A stretch of DNA of 64,000 nucleotides. It comes from Pseudomonas profundi. Its GTDB lineage: Bacteria > Pseudomonadota > Gammaproteobacteria > Pseudomonadales > Pseudomonadaceae. Location: assembly GCF_008638305.1 (NCBI RefSeq), contig NZ_VTPZ01000001.1, positions 310,001-374,000 of the forward strand. The letters are read 5' to 3'. The notes under the pieces are model-generated. The model did no database searches. It was not told the DNA's origin and worked only from the letters and a program-made list of their open reading frames with translations. A program made the position numbers and the translations under genes. This document shows, piece after piece, positions 8,491-17,594 of this stretch (within the stretch, counting starts at the first letter, position 1; the number at the start of each line of letters is the position of its first letter).

Positions 8491-9000
8491 ATGAGCCGTT
8501 ATCGCCCACCACGCTCCGCCGGAACGCCACTGATCACCGCTGCCGGTGCCCAGCGTCTGCGTGACGAATTGCATGAGCTATGGCACGTCCAGCGCCCGGC
8601 TGTTACCCAATCCGTCAGCGAGGCAGCGGCCCAGGGTGATCGTTCCGAGAACGCAGAGTATACGTACGGGAAAAAGATGCTGCGGCAGATCGACAGCCGC
8701 GTGCGCTTCCTGCGGCGCCGATTGGAAAACCTCAAAGTCGTCGACCAACCGCCAGCTGACCGCAACAAGGTGTTTTTCGGCGCGACGGTTGAACTGGAGG
8801 ATGAGGATGGTGAATCCCAAACTGTACGTATCGTCGGGCCCGACGAGATCGAACCCAAACTCCAGCACATCAGCATCGACAGCCCTATGGCCCGTGCCCT
8901 GCTGGGCAAAGTCCTCGACGATGAAGTGATAGTGCGGGCGCCCTCGGGCGAGCGTAGCTACTACATCATCGCCATTGAATATCCGGGGTTGGACGCCTAA
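8491..9000 (+). CDS. greB: Transcription elongation factor GreB
   Basis: 169 residues. The N-terminal coiled-coil finger (TAAGAQRLRDELHELWHVQRPAV...AAAQGDRSENAEYTYGKKMLRQIDSRVRFLRRRLE) carries the acidic D-x-x-E tip (GDRSENAEY) that inserts into the RNA polymerase secondary channel. The C-terminal FKBP-like domain ends in EYPG. The tip region AEYTYGKKMLRQID and the overall length fit GreB rather than GreA. It rescues backtracked polymerase by stimulating RNA cleavage. It begins 2 bases after the ybbP stop, so probably the last gene of that transcript. Its TAA directly abuts the inverted-repeat element. Confidence 0.93.
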   Translation: MSRYRPPRSAGTPLITAAGAQRLRDELHELWHVQRPAVTQSVSEAAAQGDRSENAEYTYGKKMLRQIDSRVRFLRRRLENLKVVDQPPADRNKVFFGATVELEDEDGESQTVRIVGPDEIEPKLQHISIDSPMARALLGKVLDDEVIVRAPSGERSYYIIAIEYPGLDA

Positions 9001-9001
9001 G

Positions 9002-9036
9002 GCTGGAAGCTGGAAGCTGGAAGCTGGAAGCTGGAA
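9002..9036 (+). repeat. Tandem heptamer GCTGGAA, five copies
   Basis: Five perfect copies of GCTGGAA starting one base after the greB stop codon. Inverted, degenerate relatives (CTTCCAGC, CCTTCCAGC) occur at 9428-9458, so the heptamers sit on both outer edges of the inverted-repeat element. Confidence 0.9.
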
Positions 9037-9229
9037 GGGCGAGGTTGGGGTTGTTGGTTGGTTTCTTTGCGCTTGTTCGGACGACGAAACGCAGCATCTG
9101 GCGAGTAGCGGGACTCCCTGGGAGGTTCGAGCACCAGCTCGTACCAAAGCTAGCCGGCAACACGCAATAGCGTTTTCCCAACGCGCTTGCCTGCGGCATG
9201 AGCTGCGATGGAATTCTCATCCAGTTCGA

Positions 9230-9285
9230 CGGAGTTTGGCGTTGCTGCGAATTTGGCGTAGCGCAGGCGCGCTACACCCCCAGGG
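9230..9285 (-). repeat. Single REP-like palindrome (same family as the 54-kb array)
   Basis: GTAGCGCAGGCGCGCTAC at 9258-9275, flanked by GTTGCTGCGAATTTGGC and ACCCCCAGG. The reverse complement matches the unit repeated six times at 54036-54720 (CCTGGGGGTGTAGCGCGCC...). It is a REP/BIME-type sequence. Confidence 0.75.
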
Positions 9286-9475
9286 TTAGCTCCGGGGCGA
9301 TCCACCACCCGAGCGCGGCGCACTGCTGTGCATCAAACATGGGCGCAATGAGGGCCGGAGTACTGAGATCCTGCCCTTTCGTCGCCCAAACAAGCACAAA
9401 ATAGCGAAGCAACAACACCGTCCTCGCCCTTCCAGCCTCTAGCCTCACCCTTCCAGCTTTAAGCCAGCAGCTTCG

Positions 9476-10408
9476 TCAACCCCGCCCGTGCGGAGCCGTC
9501 AGATCCAGCCCATCCCCCAGCGGGACGATACGGGTCGGATTGATCGTTGCGTGACTGTAGTAGTAATGCTGCTTGATATGTACCAGGTTCACCGTGTCCG
9601 CGATGCCGGGCATCTGGTAAAGCTCTCGAACGAAGCCTGTGATGTTCGGATAGTCTTCAATGCGCCGGATGTTGCATTTGAAATGGCCGTGGTACACCGG
9701 ATCGAAGCGTACCAGCGTGGTAAACAGCCGCCAGTCTGCTTCTGTGAGCTGATCGCCAGCAAGATACCGCCGCTCGCTGAGTAGATTCTCGACCCAGTCC
9801 AGCGCCTCGAACAGCTCGGTGCATTCCCGCGCGTACACGGCCTGGCTGGTGGCGAACCCGGCCTTGTAAACGCCGTTGTTGATGTTGTCGTAGACCCGCT
9901 GGTTGATCGCATCGATTTCGCTTCGCAGCGATTCGGGGTAGTAGTCATCGGTATTGCCGGTCAGCTCGTTGAAAGCACTATTGAAGATGCGAATGATCTC
10001 CGCCGACTCGTTATTCACGATGGTCTCTTCGCGCTTATCCCACAGCACCGGCACCGTGACCCGCCCCGTATAGTCGGATTTCGCTCGCGTATACAGCTGG
10101 TAATGACGGGTGAAGCCATACAACGGTTCCGGCGGATCGTAGGTCCACCCCTCCTCGAGCATGGGCGGCTCGACCCAGGTGAGATCGATATGCGGCTCCA
10201 GACCTTTCAGTTTGCGCATGATCAGGGTGCGATGCGCCCACGGGCACGCCAGCGAAACGTACAGGTGATAACGCCCCGACTCAGGTGCAAACCGACCGCC
10301 CGTCTCGACGCTGTTGCGGAACCCTGCGTCCTCACGTACAAAGGCTCCGCCGGTGCTCTTGGTGTCATACCACTCATCGTGCCAGGTACCCTCCACGAGG
10401 CGCCCCAT
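9476..10408 (-). CDS. yqjG: Glutathionyl-hydroquinone reductase (GST Xi class, YqjG/ECM4 type)
   Basis: 310 residues. The N-terminal thioredoxin-like domain has the class-defining motif SLACPWAHRT (catalytic Cys55), followed by the GST_C helical domain with the family-typical VNNESAEIIR and GDQLTEADWRLFTTLVRFDPVYHGHFKCN segments. These enzymes reduce glutathionyl-hydroquinones back to hydroquinones and use a Cys rather than Ser/Tyr. The ATG at 10408 was chosen because AGGAGG lies 7 bases upstream; the open frame continues to 10492 without support. Divergent from deaD, with about 140 bp between starts. The substrate in vivo is unknown. Confidence 0.92.
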   Translation of the reverse strand: MGRLVEGTWHDEWYDTKSTGGAFVREDAGFRNSVETGGRFAPESGRYHLYVSLACPWAHRTLIMRKLKGLEPHIDLTWVEPPMLEEGWTYDPPEPLYGFTRHYQLYTRAKSDYTGRVTVPVLWDKREETIVNNESAEIIRIFNSAFNELTGNTDDYYPESLRSEIDAINQRVYDNINNGVYKAGFATSQAVYARECTELFEALDWVENLLSERRYLAGDQLTEADWRLFTTLVRFDPVYHGHFKCNIRRIEDYPNITGFVRELYQMPGIADTVNLVHIKQHYYYSHATINPTRIVPLGDGLDLTAPHGRG

Positions 10409-10551
10409 ATCCCATCCTCCTGTCTGTCGTGCGGCTTTCCAGCCTGACAGCTGCCAGGCGCGATGACCAGTTTCGAAAAAACGTTGCGGCAAAAACCCTG
10501 CAGTGCGCGTATACTATTCGATCTAATTATTCCCCAAGGTTCACTTCAAGT

Positions 10552-12261
10552 ATGTCCGATACCGCTCCGGCGGCACCGCAGTTCGCCGATCTTGGCTTGC
10601 CTGCACCGCTCCTTGAGGCTCTTGCCAGCCTCGGTTATGAAACACCCTCACCGATCCAAGCCGAGGCCATTCCTACCCTTCTGGCAGGCGATGACCTGCT
10701 GGGTCTGGCCCAGACTGGTACCGGCAAGACCGCAGCTTTCGCGCTGCCGGTACTGGCCGGTATAGACGTCAGCATGCGTGCGACTCAGGCACTGGTGCTT
10801 ACACCAACCCGCGAGCTGGCCTTGCAGGTCGCTGAAGCACTGCAACGGTACGCGCAGAACATGCGTGGATTCTCGGTTCTGGCGTTGTATGGCGGATCCG
10901 CCTTTGCTCCCCAGTTCAAGGCTCTGGAGCGCGGTGTTCACGTCGTCGTTGCCACACCTGGTCGTCTGACCGACCACATGCGTCGCGGCAGCATCAAGTT
11001 CGACAACATGCGCTTTCTGGTTCTCGACGAAGCCGACGAAATGCTCAAGATGGGCTTCGCCGACGATCTGGACGCCGTCTTCGAGAAAGTCCCTGCGACG
11101 ACGCAGAAGGCCTTGTTCTCCGCCACCATGCCGGCTGGTGTACGCACCGTTGCGCGCAAACACATGCGCGAGCCCAAGGAAATTCGCCTGCACAGTGGCA
11201 AGAGCAGCAGCCTGGACACCATCACCCAGAAAGTCTGGGAAGTGTCCAATCATCACAAACTGGACGCCATGACCCGCCTGCTCGAAGTCGAGCCGGTCGA
11301 AGCCATGATCGTCTTCGTGCGCACCAAGACCGCCAGCATGGAATTGGCCGAGCGGCTGGAAGCACGCGGATTTGCCGCAGCCGCGCTGAATGGCGATCTG
11401 AGCCAGCAGCTCCGCGAACAGGTTGTTGACCGTCTCAAGCGTGGTTTGCTCGACATCGTTGTTGCGACTGATGTTGCCGCGCGTGGTCTGGACGTTGACC
11501 GTATCACCCACGTCCTCAACTACGACCTGCCCCACGACAGCGAATCCTACGTTCACCGTATCGGTCGCACCGGCCGTGCAGGTCGTACCGGGACAGCAAT
11601 CCTGTTCGCCACCCCGCGTGAGCGTCGCTTGCTGCACCTGCTGGAAAAGGCTACCGGTCAGAAGATCGAGCCGCAGCAGCTGCCAAGTGCCGATGCTGTG
11701 CGTACCGGTCGCCTGAGCAAGCTCGCCGGGCGTTTGAACGTTGCGCGTGAAAACACCGGCGCGTTGCAGCAACAGCTGGTCAATGACCTGCTTGAGCTGA
11801 CCAACATGGAACCGCAGGAACTGGCTGCCAGCCTGCTGGCGATTCTGCCTAGCGCAAAAACGCTGGTTGAGCCCGTCGCTGACCTCCCCGCAGCGCCGCC
11901 GCGCCGCGAAAGCAGCGATGATCGTGATAGCGGTCTGATCCGCTACAAGGTACAAGGCGGTCGCTCCAACGGCCTGATGCCCAAGCCGCTGGTCGACGCT
12001 CTGGTTCGCCATGCGCGCCTGCAGCGTGGGCAGATTGGCCACATCAAGATGTTTACCGAGCACACCGGTGTGTATCTGCCGCCGCTGGATGACGCAACAC
12101 TGGCCAAGCTCGCGAACGTCGAGATCAACGGCGTTGCGCTGCAAATCCGCGCCTGGCCGCTCCCGCCCGGTGAAACAGACCGGCCGCCACGTAGCAGCCG
12201 CCCTCCGCGCAAGGACTTTCCCAGCAAGCCCCGCGCGCCTCGGCCGCCACGTAGCGCCTGA
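10552..12261 (+). CDS. deaD: DEAD-box ATP-dependent RNA helicase DeaD/CsdA
   Basis: 569 residues. The Q-motif is within 10-40, Walker A AQTGTGKT at 53-60, PTREL at about 85, DEAD at 159-162 and SAT at 190-192. HRIGRTGR lies around 340, and a DbpA-type RNA-binding domain at about 470-545 ([25 protein letters not shown]...GQIGHIKMF). A short basic, proline-rich tail ([24 protein letters not shown]) follows. It unwinds structured RNA in ribosome assembly and cold adaptation. The start at 10552 places the conserved Q-motif correctly; upstream codons are antisense to yqjG. A TATACT box at 10510-10515 is a possible -10. tatD follows within a few bases. Confidence 0.94.
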   Translation: MSDTAPAAPQFADLGLPAPLLEALASLGYETPSPIQAEAIPTLLAGDDLLGLAQTGTGKTAAFALPVLAGIDVSMRATQALVLTPTRELALQVAEALQRYAQNMRGFSVLALYGGSAFAPQFKALERGVHVVVATPGRLTDHMRRGSIKFDNMRFLVLDEADEMLKMGFADDLDAVFEKVPATTQKALFSATMPAGVRTVARKHMREPKEIRLHSGKSSSLDTITQKVWEVSNHHKLDAMTRLLEVEPVEAMIVFVRTKTASMELAERLEARGFAAAALNGDLSQQLREQVVDRLKRGLLDIVVATDVAARGLDVDRITHVLNYDLPHDSESYVHRIGRTGRAGRTGTAILFATPRERRLLHLLEKATGQKIEPQQLPSADAVRTGRLSKLAGRLNVARENTGALQQQLVNDLLELTNMEPQELAASLLAILPSAKTLVEPVADLPAAPPRRESSDDRDSGLIRYKVQGGRSNGLMPKPLVDALVRHARLQRGQIGHIKMFTEHTGVYLPPLDDATLAKLANVEINGVALQIRAWPLPPGETDRPPRSSRPPRKDFPSKPRAPRPPRSA

Positions 12262-12272
12262 TAGCCTTGCCC

Positions 12273-13079
12273 ATGGAATGGATCGATATCGGCGTCAATC
12301 TCACTGACGCCGCTTTTGATAAGGACCGTGAGGCAGTGCTGGACCGGGCCCGTGAAGCAGGCGTCAGCCAGATGGTGCTGACGTCCACTTCGCTGGATAG
12401 CTGTCCGGTTACCCAGGCGCTTTGCGCCCAGGCTCCTGATCAACTGTTCTGCACCGCCGGCGTTCATCCCCATGAAGCCCGCCACTGGAGTGCCACCCAG
12501 GCATCCGATCTTCGTTCGCTGGCCGCGGCCGAAAGCGTCAAGGCGATCGGCGAATGTGGCCTGGATTTCAACCGCGACTTCTCCCCCCGACCGCTCCAGC
12601 TCAAAGCACTGGAAGATCAATTAAGCCTGGCAGCTGAACTGGGCTATCCGGTATTTCTGCATGAGCGCGATGCCAGCCAGACCTTGATAGAGCTGCTCGC
12701 GGACTATCGCGACCGTTTGCCCGCCGCGGTGGTGCATTGCTTCACGGCCGATAAACAGACGCTGTATCGCTACCTGGACATGGACCTGCATATCGGCATC
12801 ACCGGCTGGATCTGTGATGAGCGACGCGGCACCCATCTGCGTCCGTTGATGCAGGACATTCCGGCCGGAAGACTGATGCTGGAAACCGACGCGCCCTGGC
12901 TCCTGCCCCGAACCTTGTCACCCAGGCCGAAAAATCGACGCAACGAGCCAGCCTATTTGCCGTGGGTAGCCGACATGGTTGCGCAGTGTCGTGAAGAAAG
13001 CATTGAAACCCTCAGCGAACATACCTGCGCTACCGCCCGAACCTTTTTCAATCTGCCGCCTGGCCCGATCCCTCACTAG
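12273..13079 (+). CDS. tatD: TatD-family metal-dependent deoxyribonuclease
   Basis: 268 residues, TIM-barrel amidohydrolase-like fold. It matches TatD proper closely: [17 protein letters not shown] at the N-terminus (in place of the DxHxH of YcfH/YjjV relatives), [41 protein letters not shown] and [10 protein letters not shown] with a conserved Asp, then the RRNEPAYLP tail. TatD is a 3'-5' exonuclease involved in DNA repair and oxidative stress in E. coli, despite its name. An ATG at 12273 is used; an in-frame TTG at 12267 is possible, and neither has a strong ribosome binding site. It lies 11 bases after deaD, so it may be read from the same transcript. Confidence 0.92.
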   Translation: MEWIDIGVNLTDAAFDKDREAVLDRAREAGVSQMVLTSTSLDSCPVTQALCAQAPDQLFCTAGVHPHEARHWSATQASDLRSLAAAESVKAIGECGLDFNRDFSPRPLQLKALEDQLSLAAELGYPVFLHERDASQTLIELLADYRDRLPAAVVHCFTADKQTLYRYLDMDLHIGITGWICDERRGTHLRPLMQDIPAGRLMLETDAPWLLPRTLSPRPKNRRNEPAYLPWVADMVAQCREESIETLSEHTCATARTFFNLPPGPIPH

Positions 13080-13198
13080 TACCGCTACCGCTAGTCGCAC
13101 AGACCTTGGCGTAGCTGAAAATCCAAGCAATGATGGGAACTTACACGAGCCTGTTCAGGCTCAACCTGCATTCAGGCCGTAAGCGGAGTTCTCCGGTC

Positions 13199-14671
13199 AT
13201 GTCATCCTTTTTCCAGTTCACATTTCGTAGTCTGATCCCAGCCCTTGCACTGGCACTGGTGGCTGCACCGATCAGCGCCGAAGACGTCGGCAAGCTACCC
13301 GCCAAAGTCAGCTCAGCCCTCGCATCAGCCCGCGTTCCCGCCAGCGCGTTTTCGCTGGCGGTGATTCCCCTTGAAGGCCAGGGCATGTCCCAGTTCGTCA
13401 ACGCCGATCAGGCATTCAATCCTGCCTCGACCATGAAACTGGTCACCACCTACGCTGCGCTGGAAATTCTTGGCCCGACCTACCAGTGGCGTGCCGGCCT
13501 GTATGGAACGGGCCAGGTACGCGGCGGCGTTCTGCATGGTGATCTGGTGTTTGATACCGATGGCGATCCCAAGCTGACCATGGATCGCGTATGGGTGATG
13601 TTGCGTGAATTGCGCGCCAATGGCGTGCGCGAGATCAAGGGTGACTTGGTGCTCAAACCCGGCGATCTGTTGCTGCCACTGGGCGCGGCACCTTTTGTTG
13701 ACGACGGCAATGACCCCAGCCGGCCGTTTCTGGTTGAACCTGATCCGCTACTGACCAACCTCAAACTGTTTACGCTGAGTACCTTTGCCGAAGGCGACAA
13801 GACACGTGTGCATCTGGATCCCGCGCTACCAGAAGTGAAAATAGATAATCAGGTCAAAACGCTCCCTGCAGTGAAGTCCTGCCCCTGGCCCAACGTTGCC
13901 TATTCAGTGAAGGACAATGGCAGACAGGCGCACGTTACGCTCACCGGCGCACTGCACGAGGGCTGCTCGACACAGCGTTATCTCTCTGCACTGAATGCAC
14001 AGACCTATACCGGAAGCCTGGTGCGAACCCTTTGGCAGGAAATGGGTGGCCAGATCCATGGCACGACCCGGCTCGGCGAAGTGCCGCCCAAGGCGCGCCG
14101 TCTGGCCACAAGCGTCTCACCCGATCTGGTCTCGGTAGTGCGTGACATCAACAAGTTCAGCAACAACACCATGGCGCGCCAGCTGTTTCTGACCATCGGC
14201 CGGGAAAACCGCAGCGCTAACGATGTGGATGACTTCCAGGCGGCCAATCGCACTATCATGTCCTGGCTGGCCGAGAAGAATATCGAGCCCAACGGGCTGG
14301 TTCTGGATAACGGATCGGGGCTGTCGCGGATTGAACGCATGAGCGCTCGGGATATGGCGCAGCTTCTGGAGCAAGCGTGGAAAAGCCCCTATGCCGCAGA
14401 ATTCATCGCCTCGATGCCACTGGCAGCCATGGACGGGACCATGCGCAAGCGTTTGCGCAACACGCCGGTTGCTGGCCAGGCGCATATCAAAACGGGCGCG
14501 TTGAACAGCGTGCGCGCAATCGCCGGGATCACCCGGGACGCCAATGGACAGAGTTGGGCAGTCACTGCCTTCGTCAACCACGCCACCGCCGGCGCCAGCC
14601 GCCAGGCGCTTGATCTGGTGCTACAGGATGTTCATCGTCGCGCACCAACCGATATCGCTGCCAGCCAGTGA
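13199..14671 (+). CDS. dacB: D-alanyl-D-alanine carboxypeptidase/endopeptidase (PBP4, DacB)
   Basis: 490 residues, peptidase family S13. The signal peptide is MSSFFQFTFRSLIPALALAL... with cleavage near ISA-ED (27). Penicillin-binding motifs are S77-x-x-K80 (ASTMKL), S321-N-N (KFSNNTMAR) and K431-T-G (HIKTGALN). Between the first two lies the large inserted domain typical of class C PBP4. It trims peptide cross-links in the periplasm. The start at 13199 has GGAG about 10 bases upstream and begins a proper signal peptide. The reading frame is open back to 13130 without features. It is convergent with rlmKL across a hairpin. Confidence 0.94.
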   Translation: MSSFFQFTFRSLIPALALALVAAPISAEDVGKLPAKVSSALASARVPASAFSLAVIPLEGQGMSQFVNADQAFNPASTMKLVTTYAALEILGPTYQWRAGLYGTGQVRGGVLHGDLVFDTDGDPKLTMDRVWVMLRELRANGVREIKGDLVLKPGDLLLPLGAAPFVDDGNDPSRPFLVEPDPLLTNLKLFTLSTFAEGDKTRVHLDPALPEVKIDNQVKTLPAVKSCPWPNVAYSVKDNGRQAHVTLTGALHEGCSTQRYLSALNAQTYTGSLVRTLWQEMGGQIHGTTRLGEVPPKARRLATSVSPDLVSVVRDINKFSNNTMARQLFLTIGRENRSANDVDDFQAANRTIMSWLAEKNIEPNGLVLDNGSGLSRIERMSARDMAQLLEQAWKSPYAAEFIASMPLAAMDGTMRKRLRNTPVAGQAHIKTGALNSVRAIAGITRDANGQSWAVTAFVNHATAGASRQALDLVLQDVHRRAPTDIAASQ

Positions 14672-14677
14672 TTCAAT

Positions 14678-14701
14678 GATCGGGGCTAACCCGCCCCGAT
14701 C
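14678..14701. terminator. Hairpin between convergent dacB and rlmKL
   Basis: GATCGGGG-CTAACCCG-CCCCGATC, a perfect 8-bp stem 6 bases after the dacB stop. No clear T-tract follows on either strand, so strength as an intrinsic terminator is uncertain. Confidence 0.65.
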
Positions 14702-14720
14702 CAGTTCGTTCAGGGCTCGT

Positions 14721-16967
14721 TCAGCGGGTGATGCGCCAGGTCCGGTGAATGCGGGTATTGCGCTGAAAATCCCGATCAAGCGTTGCCGCCGAGATATCTT
14801 CCACCTTGTAGCTGGCCTCCAATGAGGGCGCCATGCGGAAGCGTCGGAAGTTGTTCGAGAAATACAGCGTACCGCCGGGCGCTAGCCGGGCCATGGCCAT
14901 GTCGATCAGGTGCACGTGGTCGCGCTGGATATCGAAAACATCCTCCATCCGCTTGGAATTGGAGAAGGTCGGCGGGTCAACAAAGATCAGATCATATTCG
15001 CCCTCGGCTGCCTCCAGCCATTCCATCACATCGGCCTGGACCAGTTCATGCAGGTCCGACAGCCCGTTCAGCGACAGATTGCGTCTGGCCCAGTCCAGAT
15101 AGGTCCGCGAAAGGTCAACGCTGGTGGTCTTGCGCGCGCCAGCGACTGCCGCATGCACTGTGGCACTGGCGGTATAGCAGAACAGGTTAAGGAAGCGCTT
15201 GCCCTGTGCCTCCTGCGCGAGCCGCAAACGCAGCGGCCGGTGGTCCAGAAACAGTCCGGTATCCAGATAATCGGTCAGATTGACCAAAAGTTTGACCTGC
15301 CCTTCCCGCACCGTCATGAACTCGCCGCGCCGATCCATGCGCTGATACTGTTGTTTACCCGCCTGTTTCAGGCGCTGCTTGAGCACCACCCGGTCTGCGG
15401 GAATGCCGAGGGTATCCGGCAGCGCGACCAACACATCCTGCAAGCGGGCCTGAGCCTTCGCTTCGCTGATGCTCGCCGGCGCTGCATATTCCTGCACATG
15501 TGCCCAGCCGTCGTAGAGGTCAATCGCAACAGCGAATTCGGGCATATCAGCGTCGTACACGCGATAGCAGGAAATATTCTGCTGGCGTGCCCATTTGCCG
15601 AGGATCTTGAGATTCTTCTTCAGGCGATTGGCAAACATTTGCGCCGATTCGCTGAGCCGCGCCGCTACCGGCGCAGAAGATGCAGGCGCTGCCGGAGTAT
15701 CTGTCCGGGCACCCGTTGATGCCGGTTGCGGAGCCGCGACTGCCTGTCTCTGCTCGGCCCTGTCATTACTACGGACCGGGCTATCGCCCGTGACAAAGCG
15801 CTCCGGAACCAGATCCATCAGCAAGAGCTTGCAGGGGATCGCCCCGTTCAGCAGCGAGTACTGCTTATGGCTGCGGATGCCCATCCGTTTGCCCAGGTCA
15901 GGGTTGCCGGTAAAGATCGCAGCCTGCCAGCCCGGACACTGCTGACGCAGCACCTCGCCGAGTTTCTGGTACAGATACACCAGGCTCGCCGCCTCGCCCA
16001 GACGCTCGCCGTAGGGCGGATTGCACACCACCAAACCTTTTTGGCCACGATCCGGTGCTGGCGCAAAGGTGGCCAGCTCACCCTGATAGACCTTTACCCA
16101 TTCGCTCAATCCGGCGCGCTGAATGTTGTTGCGCAGCGGTTGCAGCATACGCGGGTCGGCCTCGTAACCCCGAATCCAGAGTGGCGGTTGAGCCAGCCCG
16201 ACCGTTGCTCGCTGCTGTGCCTGCTCAAGCACCGGCTGCCATTGCTCGGGCTCGTGCTGCAGCCAGTTACTGAACCCCCACTGCTTGCGTTGAAGGTTCG
16301 GCGCAACATCAGCGGCCATCAGCGCCGCCTCGATCAGGAAGGTACCTGAGCCACACATCGGGTCGGCCAGCGCGGCGCCTTCGGCTGCCAGTGCCGGCCA
16401 GCCAGCGCGCAGCAGAATCGCCGCAGCCAGGTTTTCCTTGACTGGCGCTGCACCTTGCTGCAGACGGTAGCCGCGCTGATGCAGGCTCTGTCCGGACAGA
16501 TCGATCGCCAATTGGGCTTCGTTGCTGCGGCAGAACACATTGATGCGAAGATCAGGGTTGATCTTGTCCACCGATGGCCGGGTCCCATCCGCCTGACGCA
16601 GCACATCAACCACCGCATCCTTGACCTTCAACGACCCAAAGTGGGTGTTGTCCACCCCCGGCAGAATACCCGTGAAGTCGACCGCCAGGCTGTCGTCGGC
16701 ACGCATATGACCGGCCCAGTCGATGCGCGCCACGCCGTCGTAGAGGTCCTGTACATCGCTGACAGCAAAGCGGTCGAGGACCAGCAATACCCGGTTCGCC
16801 AGACGCGACCACAGGCAGACGCGGTAGCCCAGCGCCAGATCACCGCTGACACTGACACCCGCTACGGTCTCCTTGGCATTCCCGGCACCCATGGCCAGCA
16901 GTTCGTCCAGAAGCAGGCCTTCGAGGCCCTTCGGACAGGTAACAAAAAATTCAACAGTGGAGCGCAT
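14721..16967 (-). CDS. rlmKL: Bifunctional 23S rRNA methyltransferase RlmKL
   Basis: 748 residues, the full length of fused RlmL-RlmK. The N-terminal half holds a THUMP domain (about 45-155) and the RlmL N2-guanine methyltransferase (G2445), with VCNPPYGERLGE as its catalytic NPPY motif (about 310) and a SAM loop DPMCGSGTF (about 200). A Pro/Ala-rich linker around 415-440 leads to the RlmK half, an N7-guanine methyltransferase (G2069) with FLNLFCYTASATVHAA and DLIFVDPPTFSNSKRM. Both marks are in the peptidyl-transferase region of 23S rRNA. The ATG at 16967 gives the standard N-terminus. Divergent from rmf. Confidence 0.95.
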   Translation of the reverse strand: MRSTVEFFVTCPKGLEGLLLDELLAMGAGNAKETVAGVSVSGDLALGYRVCLWSRLANRVLLVLDRFAVSDVQDLYDGVARIDWAGHMRADDSLAVDFTGILPGVDNTHFGSLKVKDAVVDVLRQADGTRPSVDKINPDLRINVFCRSNEAQLAIDLSGQSLHQRGYRLQQGAAPVKENLAAAILLRAGWPALAAEGAALADPMCGSGTFLIEAALMAADVAPNLQRKQWGFSNWLQHEPEQWQPVLEQAQQRATVGLAQPPLWIRGYEADPRMLQPLRNNIQRAGLSEWVKVYQGELATFAPAPDRGQKGLVVCNPPYGERLGEAASLVYLYQKLGEVLRQQCPGWQAAIFTGNPDLGKRMGIRSHKQYSLLNGAIPCKLLLMDLVPERFVTGDSPVRSNDRAEQRQAVAAPQPASTGARTDTPAAPASSAPVAARLSESAQMFANRLKKNLKILGKWARQQNISCYRVYDADMPEFAVAIDLYDGWAHVQEYAAPASISEAKAQARLQDVLVALPDTLGIPADRVVLKQRLKQAGKQQYQRMDRRGEFMTVREGQVKLLVNLTDYLDTGLFLDHRPLRLRLAQEAQGKRFLNLFCYTASATVHAAVAGARKTTSVDLSRTYLDWARRNLSLNGLSDLHELVQADVMEWLEAAEGEYDLIFVDPPTFSNSKRMEDVFDIQRDHVHLIDMAMARLAPGGTLYFSNNFRRFRMAPSLEASYKVEDISAATLDRDFQRNTRIHRTWRITR

Positions 16968-17056
16968 CTAATTGATTTCCAGATCGTGTTTCGATTGAGC
17001 GCGATGTCGCAGGATTATCACGCCTAAGTAACAATATATTCATGCCATTTTGATAT

Positions 17057-17237
17057 TTGGACAGGCCGCTCTGGTTAGGGTACAACAGAGCAATCGCTTA
17101 TGTGTTGCAAGCTGCAGAACATGCAGCCGGGCCTGACAGGCGGCGGCGCATGGGTACCGGGGCATTTTCCCTGGTACCAACCGCCCGCCTCGCTGGTTGC
17201 GAGGCGGGTATGTCATATCAAGTGAGGGTTCTACCTT
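17057..17237 (+). promoter_or_regulatory. rmf promoter candidate and structured 5' leader
   Basis: TTGGAC (17057-17062), an 18-bp spacer and TACAAC (17081-17086) form a weak sigma70-like promoter. The predicted leader of about 145 bases contains two hairpins. The first is GGTACCGGGG...CCCTGGTACC (about 17154-17179). The second is CCCGCCTCG (17184-17192) against CGAGGCGGG (17200-17208), which ends 29 bases before the rmf ATG. The second hairpin lacks a T-tract, so a leader structure is more likely than a terminator. Confidence 0.45.
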
Positions 17238-17453
17238 ATGAGAAGACTGAAGCGTGATCCCGTGGAAAGAGCATTCCTCCGCGGGTACCAGAATGGTGTT
17301 CATGGCAAGTCCCAAGATTCATGCCCCTTCAATAGCGTCGCCGCACGCCAGAACTGGATTAACGGTTGGCGGGAGGGCCGTGCCGATCACTGGGCCGGCT
17401 TTACGGGCATATCCGGCGTGCATCGCCTGAATGAAATGCGCGCCGTAGGTTAA
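17238..17453 (+). CDS. rmf: Ribosome modulation factor RMF
   Basis: 71 residues, basic, matching RMF along its length: MRRLKRDPVERAFLRGYQNG, then CPF, RQNWINGWREGRADHW. RMF joins 70S ribosomes into inactive 100S dimers in stationary phase and starvation. Position between rlmKL and pyrD is as in other Pseudomonas. GAGGG lies about 9 bases before the ATG. Expression is likely growth-phase and ppGpp controlled, as known for the family; the structured leader here may add control. The E. coli protein is shorter (55 residues); the longer C-terminal tail (FTGISGVHRLNEMRAVG) is normal in Pseudomonas as far as I recall. Confidence 0.95.
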   Translation: MRRLKRDPVERAFLRGYQNGVHGKSQDSCPFNSVAARQNWINGWREGRADHWAGFTGISGVHRLNEMRAVG

Positions 17454-17482
17454 TTTCCTGAAGTAAGTGCGATTTCTCCAGA

Positions 17483-17541
17483 GGCGCTCTCTCCAAGCGC
17501 CGGGCCTTGAAGGCCCAACCGGCCCCTGCAGTGCGGGGGCC
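17483..17541. terminator. Three consecutive hairpins between rmf and pyrD
   Basis: GGCGCT/AGCGCC (17483-17501), GGGCCTTGAAGGCCC (17502-17516) and GGCCCC/GGGGCC (17521-17541) follow one another without gaps in the convergent rmf-pyrD space. None has a T-tract. Together they would protect the rmf mRNA 3' end or act as a composite stop. Confidence 0.6.
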
Positions 17542-17594
17542 AACCAGACGGCAACCTTCCCCCTGTTTACCCACTCGTACCCGTTATCAACTGA

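Larger units (their letters stand above)
9001..9475. repeat. 475-bp inverted-repeat element filling the greB-yqjG gap
   Basis: The whole space between two convergent stop codons. Bases 9031-9098 and 9367-9435 are imperfect inverted arms of about 70 bp: both read, in opposite directions, CTGGAAGGGCGAGG, GTTGTTG, then TTTGCGCTTGTTCGGACGACGAAA or its TTTGTGCTTGTTTGGGCGACGAAA variant. The left outer end is a heptamer tandem repeat; the right outer end carries related CTTCCAGC motifs. A REP-like palindrome lies inside. No gene is visible and no transposase is encoded. It could act as a bidirectional terminator or be a decayed non-autonomous element. Confidence 0.65.

Noticed and set aside
8975-9289. 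Open frame running through the heptamer repeat after greB
   Set aside because: It begins inside greB and translates the repeat; no start signal and the sequence belongs to the inverted-repeat element.
10648-12144. 498-codon frame antisense to deaD
   Set aside because: Shadow of the helicase codon pattern; the helicase frame contains every DEAD-box motif.
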